IMG/VR virus record: IMGVR_UViG_3300010885_015144 | Span: 1-38,240 of that record | DNA from: a virus | Length of the DNA: 38,240 nucleotides | Strand: one strand, 5' to 3' | Part shown: positions 8,209 through 17,040 of the stretch, in pieces | Position numbering within the stretch: the stretch's first letter is position 1 | How the letters are laid out: each line of letters begins with the position of its first letter | The notes under the pieces: generated by a model | What the model was told of the DNA's origin: nothing | Database searches by the model: none | What the model saw: the letters and a program-made list of their open reading frames with translations, nothing else | Translations under genes and position numbers: made by a program

Positions 8209-10409
8209 CAATTTCAGCCAAATACATAGGTACATCAACTGTACAAGTATCAACCCAATTTACACCTACCTCAGGTGCTGGGAATTTAACTACATTTATG
8301 ACATTCGCAAATACAATTGCTGATGCTATTACCGATACTACACCAGGAAGTGCAGGAGCATTAGGTGGCGTCACATTTACTGCTGCATCTGGCGTAACTG
8401 CTCAAACCGATAGCGGATGGACACTATTTGATTCATTCTGGGGTGGTCAAGATAATACGACCGGAACACAATCACCAATTTATACTCAAGTTTTTAGATG
8501 TATTAACAAAGATGCAGTGACATATAAAAATGCCGTTATTAGATACAATCTAAAACGATTAACAGCCAACATTACTTGCTTTGAATATTGGGACAACCCA
8601 GTTAACTATGCAGCAGCATCTCCTGCCGCTGTATCAAGTCATACTGGTGTAAATGAAGCATATACCTATATGGATAGTGCACCAGTCGCTTTCAATTTAA
8701 CTTCATGTGATTTTATCGTTAATTTCTCTCCACGCTGGGGTGTCATTCACTCATATATCAATAATGAACCATCAATGTGGGCAGGCATTTTTGAAACTCA
8801 ACGTGAAGATGTTATGGATACAACAACAGCAAATTATCCTTGCTGGGGTTGGGTATCATCTACATTATGGACATTGGGCGCTCAAACTGCTGGAGGTTCT
8901 GGTAAACCATTGAATGCTGGCGACTATACGCTTATAAGCATGCCTAGAGTTCGTAATGGTAATACTAGTATCAATGCTGCTAAAAACTGGGGTGGTGACT
9001 ATGGTGCAACATTTATGCCAAACTGGTTATCTACTACAGTAAATGCTTTCATTTGGTATTTGGGCAATGGTGCAAATAAATTCATATCAAATGGTTGGGA
9101 TTCTACACGAAGATTAACTTTGCCAATCAAACCAATATATGATTATGCAGGTACAATAACAAACTATGGTCAAATTTATGGGTTAAAAGTTTTGGCTCCT
9201 ATTGGCCAAAACATGAACAAGATTACTATACCTTGTGATTCTGATGGTAATGCGTCTGCAACCGGTACTGATAGATCTCATTGGTTATTGAATTGCCACC
9301 ATAAAACAGCAAGTACAGATAATACATCGTGGTTTGCTAATACCTCGTGGACTAACGAGGTATATGCATTTGGTGGACGACCTGATGCAGTATGTTATAC
9401 AGGAACAGCAATTTATGCTATTTTAGCAGGTGGTGCTTCGGTTGTTAGATTTAGACTTGACACAAAAACGGTAAGTACAGTTGCTTCGGGCGGCGGTTAT
9501 ACTGATATTGAATTTGATGGTGAGCGTTATGTGTATTTTACATCAAGTACAGTAGGTATCTCGTTATCGCGTTTAGATACTGCTGATGATACAACTTTAG
9601 TAACATACAGTTCCGTTGGTTATGGATCAATTGGTATCAGCGGTGGTACTATTATATGCTCACCAGCTGCAGCATCAAATACACCAATCTTTTACAGATT
9701 TAATACTCAAGCTTCAACTGGTACATTATCAGCAATTACTCCTGCTACAACAGCAACGGTTACTTGCCCTGCATTACCATCGGCTGAAACTCAAATTGTT
9801 CGTGATATTAAACCTGATTTTGAAGGTAACTTCTTAGCGACTCCAATTCCAGTAGCTGCAGCAAGTTTCAGAATTATCAAAATTCCATACAACGGCACTG
9901 CACCTACCCTGTTTATAGCTCTTGCAACAGCTGGTATTCCTGTTAATGTAAACTTGCAAATACTAGATGGCAATAATGCTATTTCATGGCAAGCAGTATC
10001 ATCAGGTGCAATTTATCAAACTCAATTCAATACAAGAACTGGCGCATTAATTAGTGCAACTTCAGTTAGTACAGCATCAGCATTGACATCAAACGTAGCA
10101 TTAACCGCGTTTAAATGTCAAGGGTCGATAGTTATGATACCTAGAAATTCTGTTGTTGCTAATAACTGGTTCATAACTTCGGTTGGTAAAGGTATAACAA
10201 CTTCATTGACCGCTCCTGTGTTAATGATAGACCAAGGAACAACCAACACATTTGCTACAACAAACTGTTTAGCATATTTTGATGGTTCGAGAATTTACGT
10301 ATCAGTTGATACTGGATTAAAAGTTTACAGCAATGTAAATGGTGGGCTTTCAGTTGGAGGAAACCCAACTGGTGTAATTAACCTTGCTCAAATAGCAATG
10401 CCTGCATGA
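8205..10409 (+). CDS. Large virion protein, 734 aa, probably tail-associated
   Basis: No signal peptide or membrane segment. It is rich in Thr, Ser, Ala, Asn and aromatic residues. Residues about 1-330 have Trp-rich strands (SGWTLFDSFWGGQDN, WGVIHSYINNEPSMWAGIF, YPCWGWVSSTLWTLG). Residues about 390-730 carry repeating strand patterns of the sort AIYAILAGGASVVRFRLDTKTVSTV, DIEFDGERYVYFTS, LAYFDGSRIYVSVD, which resemble beta-propeller blades. I infer a tail or baseplate accessory protein that may face the host surface; no named family. It overlaps both neighbours by 4 bp, so it is translated as part of one unit. Confidence 0.5.
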   Translation: MTISAKYIGTSTVQVSTQFTPTSGAGNLTTFMTFANTIADAITDTTPGSAGALGGVTFTAASGVTAQTDSGWTLFDSFWGGQDNTTGTQSPIYTQVFRCINKDAVTYKNAVIRYNLKRLTANITCFEYWDNPVNYAAASPAAVSSHTGVNEAYTYMDSAPVAFNLTSCDFIVNFSPRWGVIHSYINNEPSMWAGIFETQREDVMDTTTANYPCWGWVSSTLWTLGAQTAGGSGKPLNAGDYTLISMPRVRNGNTSINAAKNWGGDYGATFMPNWLSTTVNAFIWYLGNGANKFISNGWDSTRRLTLPIKPIYDYAGTITNYGQIYGLKVLAPIGQNMNKITIPCDSDGNASATGTDRSHWLLNCHHKTASTDNTSWFANTSWTNEVYAFGGRPDAVCYTGTAIYAILAGGASVVRFRLDTKTVSTVASGGGYTDIEFDGERYVYFTSSTVGISLSRLDTADDTTLVTYSSVGYGSIGISGGTIICSPAAASNTPIFYRFNTQASTGTLSAITPATTATVTCPALPSAETQIVRDIKPDFEGNFLATPIPVAAASFRIIKIPYNGTAPTLFIALATAGIPVNVNLQILDGNNAISWQAVSSGAIYQTQFNTRTGALISATSVSTASALTSNVALTAFKCQGSIVMIPRNSVVANNWFITSVGKGITTSLTAPVLMIDQGTTNTFATTNCLAYFDGSRIYVSVDTGLKVYSNVNGGLSVGGNPTGVINLAQIAMPA

Positions 10410-11410
10410 TAACGCTGGTTGATGTAACAGGAAGTTATATTTTTGGATTCGGTAGCCGCTCAGCGGCTATTGGATCGTTAACTCGTGGGATATCACCATT
10501 AAACCCTATGAAAATTGGAAGTTATAGTATTGCGACTTCCAATAGAATAACAAGCATACAATCTCCAAAAAATATTACGACTTTTGTTAGATTTGCGACA
10601 ATGCTTATATTTGAGCATTCATTTGTGAAAACTACAATATTGTCATCAAGCTATTCTATAGCAACAACCAACAATTTTACGGCTATACAACCGGCAAAAG
10701 TATTTACCAATAATGCCATAAACAACATTTATAAGTATGCTGGGTTAAGTACACAAAAATTATTCACAATTTTGAATAATAGTAAACTTAGATTTGATGT
10801 TGGTGCTATATTATACACACCAAAGATAATATCTGTTAAGTTTTACCTGAATACAGAATTGTTCAAAACAACGTTTCCTATAATACCAAAATTAGTAAGT
10901 TTTATAAAGTATCCATACGTATTCGGCGATAATCCATCTATAGATATTATGCGAAGTGCATTTTTTGGTATGACATTACCAGTTTTTGGTAATGTCAGGT
11001 ATACATCACTAAATACTCCACTGGATAAAATTGCGTTTAGTTTTTGTGGTCCAGGCGAAGTGTTATCCGTTAAGTTTTATCGTGATACAGAACTGTTCAA
11101 AACCTCAACTATAAAGGCGTCGAGTCCTTTTAGCAAAATACAAGAACTCCAAACTATATTTGGTGGAACATCGACAATTAAAGCACCTGTAATCATATCA
11201 TTAACAGATTACAAGTTTACAACTACATTCAATTATGGATCAGGTATGAATACATCATACCTTGCTAATATATTGACAAAATTAAATTCCGAATATTCAA
11301 CTGTGCCGTTTACTGGTATGAGAATAGTAAAAATTTACTCAGCATTACCACCTGGATGGCAACAAACAGATAAAACACCAACCAAAATATTAATCCAATT
11401 CTGGAGCTAA
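10406..11410 (+). CDS. Virion protein with two kinds of internal repeats, unknown
   Basis: A 334-residue protein. Two pairs of internal repeats are visible: GSYSIATSNRITSIQSPK (38-55) with SSYSIATTNNFTAIQPAK (81-98), and ISVKFYLNTELFKTT (142-156) with LSVKFYRDTELFKTS (220-234). The rest is beta-prone and Ile/Thr/Ser-rich. The C-terminus (about 265-334) reads like a small alpha/beta domain with NTSYLANILTKLNSEYSTVPFTG. Co-translated with the preceding gene (ATGA overlap). Tail-associated by context only. Confidence 0.45.
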   Translation: MITLVDVTGSYIFGFGSRSAAIGSLTRGISPLNPMKIGSYSIATSNRITSIQSPKNITTFVRFATMLIFEHSFVKTTILSSSYSIATTNNFTAIQPAKVFTNNAINNIYKYAGLSTQKLFTILNNSKLRFDVGAILYTPKIISVKFYLNTELFKTTFPIIPKLVSFIKYPYVFGDNPSIDIMRSAFFGMTLPVFGNVRYTSLNTPLDKIAFSFCGPGEVLSVKFYRDTELFKTSTIKASSPFSKIQELQTIFGGTSTIKAPVIISLTDYKFTTTFNYGSGMNTSYLANILTKLNSEYSTVPFTGMRIVKIYSALPPGWQQTDKTPTKILIQFWS

Positions 11411-11413
11411 ACT

Positions 11414-11605
11414 ATGGCAACACTAAAATTATCAGACAAATTACCAAATTGTTCACATTTTTATCAAGGGTTAACCCAAGAAGAAATTGACTCTATTATA
11501 GTACAAAAGTATATTGATGTAGAAACTGGAATTGTAGGAACAATTTCTGAAGTCCCAGAGTTTTCCAAACATGAATATGTTTCTATCGGAATGTCTTTTG
11601 AGTAA
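11414..11605 (+). CDS. Small protein, unknown (63 aa)
   Basis: It starts three bases after the preceding stop and is followed three bases later by another small gene. The sequence is mixed (LKLSDKLPNCSHFYQGLTQEEIDSII) with no membrane helix. Compact spacing and consistent strand support a real gene in the tail operon; function unknown. Confidence 0.45.
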   Translation: MATLKLSDKLPNCSHFYQGLTQEEIDSIIVQKYIDVETGIVGTISEVPEFSKHEYVSIGMSFE

Positions 11606-11608
11606 ATT

Positions 11609-11797
11609 ATGGCATTAATATATACAACAAAAGGTGATGTTGAAGAATCTCTTTTAACTAAAACCATTAATCGTATTGAGGGAGATGGCACTGTGTCTAT
11701 TCTTACTGAATATGTGTTACATGGTGAAGTTGTTAGATTAGATACTGATGTTGCAATTAAGCCTATAACAACATCGTCAGAAATAGGGAATTTCTAA
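11609..11797 (+). CDS. Small protein, unknown (62 aa)
   Basis: A short beta-prone protein (MALIYTTKGDVEESLLTK, TVSILTEYVLHGEVVRLDTDVAIK) with an ATG overlapping the next gene's start region by one base (TAATGG). The line GDVEESLL resembles leads of other phage structural proteins, but I cannot assign a family. Confidence 0.45.
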   Translation: MALIYTTKGDVEESLLTKTINRIEGDGTVSILTEYVLHGEVVRLDTDVAIKPITTSSEIGNF

Positions 11798-12255
11798 TGG
11801 CTAATACACAAGCGATGTGTAACACATTTAAAAAGGATTTACTGAACGGCATTCATGCGTTTGGTCCAAGTGTAGTAAGGGCGTCAACAGCAAAAGATAC
11901 TTTTTACGCGGCGCTTTATTTATCGACTGCTACTATTAATGCATCAACTACAGCATACACATCAACTGGTGAAGTTACTGGAACAGGTTATACTGCCGGT
12001 GGTGTTGCTGTTGAATTTAATACTGCACCGTTGGTGACAAATGGCGTCGCTTACGTTACGCCGACAGCATCAATTATCTTTTCTAATGTTACATTATCTA
12101 CTCCGTTTGATACTGTCCTAATTTATAATTACACGTCAAGCGGTAAAAACGCGGTTTCAGTTCATACATTTGGTAATCAAATTGTAACGGCTGGAACATT
12201 TACACTAACAATGCCTGTTAACGATAATGTTACTGGTCTTTTAAGATTAACCTAA
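11797..12255 (+). CDS. Conserved virion structural protein
   Basis: A 152-residue protein beginning MANTQAMCNTFKKDLLNGIHAFG, then VVRASTAKDTFYAALYLSTATINASTTAYTSTGEVTGTGYTAGG and ending with FGNQIVTAGTFTLTMP. I recognise this as a widely conserved phage protein, annotated as a structural or tail protein in many marine and soil myo- and podoviruses. It is probably a virion component; its place in the particle is unknown. Confidence 0.65.
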   Translation: MANTQAMCNTFKKDLLNGIHAFGPSVVRASTAKDTFYAALYLSTATINASTTAYTSTGEVTGTGYTAGGVAVEFNTAPLVTNGVAYVTPTASIIFSNVTLSTPFDTVLIYNYTSSGKNAVSVHTFGNQIVTAGTFTLTMPVNDNVTGLLRLT

Positions 12256-12262
12256 TACGCCT

Positions 12263-13516
12263 ATGTCAGATATTACCATAGCATTATCTAATGTTTTTAA
12301 ATATCTGGACAGTTGGGAATATTACGTTGAAGCAAACTATATTGAACCAGATGCCTATGTTGTCACGTCTGGTTCAATAAATGCTGTCAATAATGTATTG
12401 GCTCCATATAATAACCTATCTTCATTATCAATAACACCATTTGTAAATTCAATATCAAATAAATTTAACACGCTTACCCTTAGTAACACAACAACAATAA
12501 CAAACATAGGGTCTGTTGCTATTCGTTTAGATTCAAATGATATTTTAACCGGCGTTTATGGTTCAACAAGCATCAACTCCGTTTATTCAAATACACGCAA
12601 ATTATTACAAACTAATTCTATTGCGTCTGAAAATAATGCCTTTGCTTCATACAGTTCAGTTTTATCTAATTTACGGTTTAACTCTATACAGTCAAATCTG
12701 GCTAATCTAAATCCAAATAATCTGGCGCCAATTCAGTCAAATTATTTTAGTTCTTATGTTGGCACATTAGATAAAAGCTTATCAAACGTTCTCCCATCAA
12801 TAGTAACCTATTCTGGATTAGAATCATTCGGTGTTTCATCAGATTCAACCGTTAATGTTTCTGGTTACACAGCAGCTTCTTCAGTTGAAAATTTATCTTC
12901 CGTTACCTATAAATCTGTAGAATCTAATAGCCTATCTTCTGATATCCAATCTATTTTAACATCTATAGGATTTGGATTAACATCTAACACAATTAAAACT
13001 GAAATATCAGACGTGTTCGTTGTCTATACAGCAGATATATCTGGCATACAATTTGGGTCTAACGTTTCAAGTGTTACGGGCGCGGCGGCATTACCATTAA
13101 GAAGCAATAACATATTTGTTGAATTAGGTAATTTAGACCACTTCAAATCTGAATTATCTGTGCTCTATACATCAAGGGCGTTTACTGAAACAGATTATGC
13201 TGATATTAGTTTCACTAAATTCTTGTATCCAAGCAGCGAATTTAGTGCTATTGAAAGTGTTGAGTCTACGTTCTTACCGGTTATTTCGTCTAATGAGAAA
13301 TTTACCAAATTTGATTATACGACATCTAACTTTAGCCAAGCAATTTATCATAAAGCCAAATTTACTGATGTTGATAAAACGATGGTCAACGCGGGTAAAA
13401 CTATTAATGCGAATAATAAATTTACAAATGTTATCAAATCTACAGATTCTGTTACGACTGAAGAATCTACGATTTCTGAATTCACTAACAAACTAAATGC
13501 GAAAGGGTTGAAATAA
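12263..13516 (+). CDS. Ser/Asn/Thr-rich virion protein, unknown
   Basis: A 417-residue protein of very low complexity character, dominated by Ser, Asn, Thr, Ile and Val. Recurrent short lines such as SIxSNxNxF, SSVxSN and FTxVDKTM suggest degenerate tandem repeats of roughly 20-30 residues forming a fibrous beta structure (for example NAFASYSSVLSNLRFNSIQSNL... and SNEKFTKFDYTTSNFSQAIYHKAKFT). No domain recognised. The stop overlaps the next start by one base (TAATG). Likely a fibre or tail accessory protein. Confidence 0.45.
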   Translation: MSDITIALSNVFKYLDSWEYYVEANYIEPDAYVVTSGSINAVNNVLAPYNNLSSLSITPFVNSISNKFNTLTLSNTTTITNIGSVAIRLDSNDILTGVYGSTSINSVYSNTRKLLQTNSIASENNAFASYSSVLSNLRFNSIQSNLANLNPNNLAPIQSNYFSSYVGTLDKSLSNVLPSIVTYSGLESFGVSSDSTVNVSGYTAASSVENLSSVTYKSVESNSLSSDIQSILTSIGFGLTSNTIKTEISDVFVVYTADISGIQFGSNVSSVTGAAALPLRSNNIFVELGNLDHFKSELSVLYTSRAFTETDYADISFTKFLYPSSEFSAIESVESTFLPVISSNEKFTKFDYTTSNFSQAIYHKAKFTDVDKTMVNAGKTINANNKFTNVIKSTDSVTTEESTISEFTNKLNAKGLK

Positions 13517-13821
13517 TGTATAATTTCGTCGAAGGAGATACAGGGTCTGCGATTCAAGTAAAATGTATTGATACTGTTTCTTCTGCACCAATAGACTTAA
13601 CCGGCTCAACGGTAAAAATTAGATGGGTGACTAAGGCTAAAGTCACAAAATTAAAAAATATGATTATTTTAGATGCACCTGCTGGTATCGTCCAATATAA
13701 TTTTGATGTCGGTGAGTTGGAACCTCCATCAATGTCGTTTGATGTTGTCATAACAGATGCTAATACAAAAATTGTTACATGTAAAGATGTTATACAGGTG
13801 ACTGTAAGAAAACGCTTATAG
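13516..13821 (+). CDS. BppU-N-like Ig-fold virion protein
   Basis: A 101-residue protein starting MYNFVEGDTGSAIQVKCID, with IDLTGSTVKIRWVTK and GIVQYNFDVGEL. The pattern GDTGxxIxxxx...IDLTGxTVxxRW is that of the N-terminal domain of baseplate upper proteins (BppU_N) and of other small phage structural proteins with an Ig-like fold. Probably a baseplate or fibre linker. It lies just before the lipase gene. Confidence 0.6.
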   Translation: MYNFVEGDTGSAIQVKCIDTVSSAPIDLTGSTVKIRWVTKAKVTKLKNMIILDAPAGIVQYNFDVGELEPPSMSFDVVITDANTKIVTCKDVIQVTVRKRL

Positions 13822-13831
13822 GAGGTGAAAA
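13821..13831 (+). promoter_or_regulatory. Strong Shine-Dalgarno deciding the lipase start
   Basis: GGAGG at 13821-13825 stands five bases before ATG 13831. The in-frame GTG at 13825-13827 overlaps this ribosome binding site itself, so the ATG is chosen as start. Confidence 0.7.
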
Positions 13832-14538
13832 TGATTACGCCGTTAATGATGGCAAAATTCAGTGAATTAGCTTACACTGATGATTACAAATTCCAAGATT
13901 GGAATACCATATTTTTGGATAAAAACGGCTCGCAGGCTTATTTTCTTTTTAACATTGATACAATTATTGTTGTTTGTAGAGGAACTCAACCTACTAAACT
14001 TGAAGATATTATCGCGGATATTAGATTCAGATTAGTTCCTAGCAGTTCCGGTATAGGTAAAGTCCATCACGGCTTTAAAGCATCTGTAGATAATATTTGG
14101 GATGACTTATCTAAATTATTCCTCAAATACCCTAACAGAAAAGTGTATCTTACAGGACATTCGTTAGGCGCGGCTATGGCTACTCTTATTGCTGGTCGTT
14201 GCCACAGATTTCCTGATATGCCAAATCCAGTCCTATATACCTTTGGTTCACCAAGAGTTGGGAATTATACCTATATCAATTTCTTAAACACATTAAATAT
14301 TGAGCATCATCGTTGGGTTAATAATGCTGATATTGTACCTAGAAATCCAATATTCCCATACTATCATCATGGTGAATTAAATTATTTTGATCATAACGGT
14401 GACTTAACTGATATGACTGTCTTTCAAATGGTTAAAGACAAAATCAAAGGAACTATTTTGGGATTAAAGAAAGGAAAGGTCAATTTTTTCGTTAATCATG
14501 AAATGAAAAACTACATTAAAAACTTGGAGAAATTATGA
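13831..14538 (+). CDS. Class 3 lipase (alpha/beta hydrolase)
   Basis: A 235-residue protein from ATG 13831. It has the class 3 lipase architecture: IIVVCRGTQ (oxyanion region, near residue 50), nucleophile elbow GHSLG with Ser111, strand and YTFGSPRVGN (137-146), Asp167 in NNADIVPR, and a C-terminal catalytic His223 in VNHEMKNY. Triacylglycerol- or phospholipid-ester hydrolysis is expected. No signal peptide is visible, so export would need a holin or it acts within the virion or at lysis. The next gene, overlapping by 4 bp, encodes a small lipoprotein, suggesting a joint envelope/lysis role. A truncated relative lies at 4807. Confidence 0.8.
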   Translation: MITPLMMAKFSELAYTDDYKFQDWNTIFLDKNGSQAYFLFNIDTIIVVCRGTQPTKLEDIIADIRFRLVPSSSGIGKVHHGFKASVDNIWDDLSKLFLKYPNRKVYLTGHSLGAAMATLIAGRCHRFPDMPNPVLYTFGSPRVGNYTYINFLNTLNIEHHRWVNNADIVPRNPIFPYYHHGELNYFDHNGDLTDMTVFQMVKDKIKGTILGLKKGKVNFFVNHEMKNYIKNLEKL

Positions 14539-14726
14539 AATTAGTATTATTGGCGGCGCTTACCCTTATGTTAACAGGATGTGCGGCTTTGGTTGAAACG
14601 GAAACTTTAATCAGCGCGGCGGTAACGGATTACTGTAAAGCACCAGAGTTTGCTAGAATTACTTTGCGTGAAAAAGTAGCAAAAACATTAGAACCAAACT
14701 CAATAGAAATTCACTGTAACAAATAA
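14535..14726 (+). CDS. Small lipoprotein, possible spanin-like
   Basis: A 63-residue protein with a lipoprotein signal: MKLVLLAALTLML followed by lipobox LTGC with Cys16. The mature part is about 48 residues and contains YCKAPEFARITLREKVAK and IEIHCNK, a pattern (two Cys flanking an Arg-rich helix) seen in small lipoproteins of several phages. An outer-membrane location is expected. It could be an o-spanin-like lysis factor or a superinfection-exclusion lipoprotein; the sequence does not decide. It is translationally coupled to the lipase. Confidence 0.6.
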   Translation: MKLVLLAALTLMLTGCAALVETETLISAAVTDYCKAPEFARITLREKVAKTLEPNSIEIHCNK

Positions 14727-14747
14727 ATCATATTGAATTGTTGTGCT

Positions 14748-14783
14748 AACCCTGTCAATCTTAACTGGTTGACAGGGTTTTTT
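14748..14783 (+). terminator. Rho-independent terminator after the tail/lipase operon
   Basis: An 11-bp perfect stem (14748-14758 with 14769-14779, core CCCTGTCAA / TTGACAGGG) with a 10-base loop is followed by a T run to 14783. It separates the tail-fibre operon from the neck gene cluster. Confidence 0.9.
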
Positions 14784-14784
14784 A

Positions 14785-14801
14785 TTTCACTAAATATAAT
14801 A
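14785..14801 (+). promoter_or_regulatory. Candidate late promoter before gp13
   Basis: TTTCACTAAATAT at 14785-14797 is identical to a 13-base sequence ahead of the sheath gene (17041-17053). It sits right after the terminator and about 35 bases before gp13. The core CTAAATA/TATAATA resembles the T4 late box TATAAATA. Confidence 0.5.
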
Positions 14802-14830
14802 TACCAAAGCCAACTTCAAATAGGTAAAAT

Positions 14831-15559
14831 ATGATTCGTTCAAGAGAACAATTAAAACAGTACGCATTAAGAGCGTTAGGCGCTCCTGTTATTGAAGTCA
14901 ATGTGGCAGATGAGCAATTAGAAGATAGACTTGATGACGCCATAGCATATTATAACATGTATCATTATGATGGTGTGGAAAAGATGTATCTTAAGCATCT
15001 TATCACTAGCACTAATATGACAAACAAATATATTCAGTTGCCTGACGACATACGCGGTATAACTCGAGTTTTTTCTTTAAACGCAAATTCGTCTAACTCA
15101 ATTTTGAATTATGAAACGCAGTTCCGTATGGATATGATTGCGAATTTACACAATTCAAATATTACAGATTACCAAATGACAATGAATCATCTTCAGATGT
15201 TAGACACATTGTTATCTGGACAAAATCAGTTGAGATTCAATAAAAATAACGGTAAACTGTACATCGATATGAATTGGGATAAATTATCACCATTTCATTA
15301 CATTATTGTTGATTGTTATCAGGCTATAGATCCTGAATTAGAAACTAAAATGTATGATGACGTTTGGTTAAAGGCTTATGTGGTTGCCAAATTCAAAATG
15401 CAATGGGGTCAAAACCTAAGCAAATACAACGGCGTTTCTCTTCCAGGTGGGGTTACTATTGACGGACAATCAATGTATGATACAGCCGTTTCTGAGATTT
15501 CCGCATTAGAACAACAAGCGGCTAATGAATCTGGCTTATTAGATATGTTTATTGGTTAA
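14831..15559 (+). CDS. 13: Neck protein gp13
   Basis: A 242-residue protein matching the T4-type neck (head completion) protein gp13 as known from cyanophages and related phages. Visible markers are MIRSREQLKQYALRALGAPV, then VADEQLEDRLDDAIAYYNMYHYDGVEKMYLKH and the C-terminal DVWLKAYVVAKFKMQWGQNLSKYNGVSLPGG. gp13 forms a ring with gp14 at the portal after DNA packaging, ready to accept the tail. It begins a new operon after a terminator and candidate late promoter, and gp14 follows 10 bp downstream. Confidence 0.85.
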   Translation: MIRSREQLKQYALRALGAPVIEVNVADEQLEDRLDDAIAYYNMYHYDGVEKMYLKHLITSTNMTNKYIQLPDDIRGITRVFSLNANSSNSILNYETQFRMDMIANLHNSNITDYQMTMNHLQMLDTLLSGQNQLRFNKNNGKLYIDMNWDKLSPFHYIIVDCYQAIDPELETKMYDDVWLKAYVVAKFKMQWGQNLSKYNGVSLPGGVTIDGQSMYDTAVSEISALEQQAANESGLLDMFIG

Positions 15560-15569
15560 GGATTAAATT

Positions 15570-16226
15570 ATGCCACGCAACCAATATTTTAATTTTGGTA
15601 AATCTACATCAGAACAAAACCTTTATGAAAGTATAATCATAGAAACAATCAATATTTATGGACAGGAAATGTTTTATATTCCTAGAACATTGGTTGGTGT
15701 TGATGATATTTTAGGGGAAGATACCCTATCTCAATTTAACAATTCATACCCTATAGTGACTTATTTTGAGAACATAGACTCGTTCGAAGGACAGGGCGCG
15801 TTTATGTCTAAATTTGGTTTAACTATGGATCAGTCTGCTACGCTTACCGTAGCAAGAAAAGAATGGTTAGATTTAGTTGGGGCATACGGGACAACTATCC
15901 TACCTGAAAGACCAGCTGAAGGAGATTTGCTGTATTTTCCTTTAACGGGCGGTTTGTTTGAAATTAAATTTGTTGCACATCAAGATCCATTTTATCAAAT
16001 TGGCAGACTTTATGTGTATAAGCTTACCGTTGAATTATTCCAGTATTCTTCAGAAAAAATTAATACAGGTGAAGTTGATATTGATGTGTTTGAAACCTTA
16101 AAATCATTTGATATTGATATCAATACAGATACTGACGATCAGGATTCATTTGGTGATAATAGCAAATTCCAAACTAAGGCTTCTACAATTAAATTCGACG
16201 AAACTAATATTTTTGGGGAATTTTAA
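15570..16226 (+). CDS. 14: Neck protein gp14
   Basis: A 218-residue protein of the T4 gp14 family. Signs are NLYESIIIETINIYGQEMFYIPRTLVGVDDILGED, then SKFGLTMDQSATLTVARKEW and a DLLYFPLTGGLFEIKFVAHQDPFYQIGRLYVY segment. Together with gp13 it closes the filled head and makes the tail binding site. The C-terminal acidic stretch (SFDIDINTDTDDQDSFGDN) is typical. The stop overlaps the gp15 start by one base (TAATG). Confidence 0.85.
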   Translation: MPRNQYFNFGKSTSEQNLYESIIIETINIYGQEMFYIPRTLVGVDDILGEDTLSQFNNSYPIVTYFENIDSFEGQGAFMSKFGLTMDQSATLTVARKEWLDLVGAYGTTILPERPAEGDLLYFPLTGGLFEIKFVAHQDPFYQIGRLYVYKLTVELFQYSSEKINTGEVDIDVFETLKSFDIDINTDTDDQDSFGDNSKFQTKASTIKFDETNIFGEF

Positions 16227-16939
16227 TGACACCACATTACGCCGGTATAATCAAAAAGACTATTACAGTTTTCGGTAGCTTGTTTTCTCAATTTCAAATT
16301 GAAAGGCTAAATACTGATGGTACAGTCGGACAAACTATTAACATACCTATAGCATATTCTAGCAAACAGAAATGGCTTACTAGAATTGAACAAGACCCAA
16401 ATTTGACCAATCATACGTTAACTACGATGCCTAGATTTGGGTTTGAAATAACTAATTATTCGTACGATTCAAGTAGAAAGGTTAATTCGATGCAAAAGAT
16501 AGCATCTAGCGCTACGCCTACTGAAGCGAATACACAGTTTTCACCTGTTCCATATAATATTGATATTAACCTTTATCTACAAACTAAAAATGTTGAAGAC
16601 GGGTTGATGGTGATGGAACAAATACTGCCAATGTTTACTCCGCATTATACAATTACGATTGATGCTGTTCCAGATATGAATATCATCAATGATGTGCCTT
16701 TAGTTTTAAACGGGGTGTCAGTAGAAGATGATTATGAATCAGATTTTAGAACAAGACGATCTATAATTCACACATTTTCTTTTACGCTTAAAGTTAATTT
16801 ATTTGGTGAAATAACAAGATCTAAATTGATTAGACATGTAACGGCTAATCTACCTGATGTAAATGGAAACTATCAAACGGCGGCTACAGTTCCAGGAACA
16901 TTAACTCAAGACCAATGGACATTTAACTTTGGGGTATAA
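16226..16939 (+). CDS. 15: Tail completion and sheath stabiliser gp15
   Basis: A 237-residue protein of the T4 gp15 family: HYAGIIKKTITVFGSLFSQFQIER, INIPIAYSSKQKWLTRIEQDPN, MPRFGFEITNYSYDSSRKVNS, the line MVMEQILPMFTPHYTITID and the C-terminal RRSIIHTFSFTLKVNLFG correspond block by block to gp15. The protein caps the tail and joins it to the neck. In T4 the terminase genes 16 and 17 follow; here an about 157-bp gap and then the sheath gene follow. Confidence 0.85.
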   Translation: MTPHYAGIIKKTITVFGSLFSQFQIERLNTDGTVGQTINIPIAYSSKQKWLTRIEQDPNLTNHTLTTMPRFGFEITNYSYDSSRKVNSMQKIASSATPTEANTQFSPVPYNIDINLYLQTKNVEDGLMVMEQILPMFTPHYTITIDAVPDMNIINDVPLVLNGVSVEDDYESDFRTRRSIIHTFSFTLKVNLFGEITRSKLIRHVTANLPDVNGNYQTAATVPGTLTQDQWTFNFGV

Positions 16940-16948
16940 TATTTTAGC

Positions 16949-16985
16949 CGCTTAACCTCAATTCACGCCCGACTAGGCTATTATA
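16949..16985 (-). repeat. 37-bp inverted repeat, copy A (promoter-linked)
   Basis: This 37-bp sequence is the exact reverse complement of 28984-29020. It begins, read on the minus strand, with the TATAATA of a promoter and continues about 30 bases into the presumed transcript (AGCCTAGTCGGGCGTGAATT and on). It lies between gp15 and gp18. The perfect conservation of both -10 box and downstream sequence suggests a mobile or regulatory cassette. Confidence 0.85.
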
Positions 16986-17008
16986 GTCTCATTGGTCTAA
17001 AAAGTAAA
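16980..17008 (-). promoter_or_regulatory. Sigma70-like early promoter, minus strand, antisense to gp15
   Basis: Read on the minus strand: TTTACT (17008-17003), 17-bp spacer, TATAAT (16985-16980). The same -35 (AAACTTTACTTT) and spacing are seen upstream of uvsY and several early genes. Transcription would run leftward from about 16973 into the 3' end of gp15 in antisense direction; no minus-strand gene is there, so the product may be a small or antisense RNA. Confidence 0.6.
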
Positions 17009-17040
17009 GTTTCATTTTTGAACATAAATTAAAAATCATT

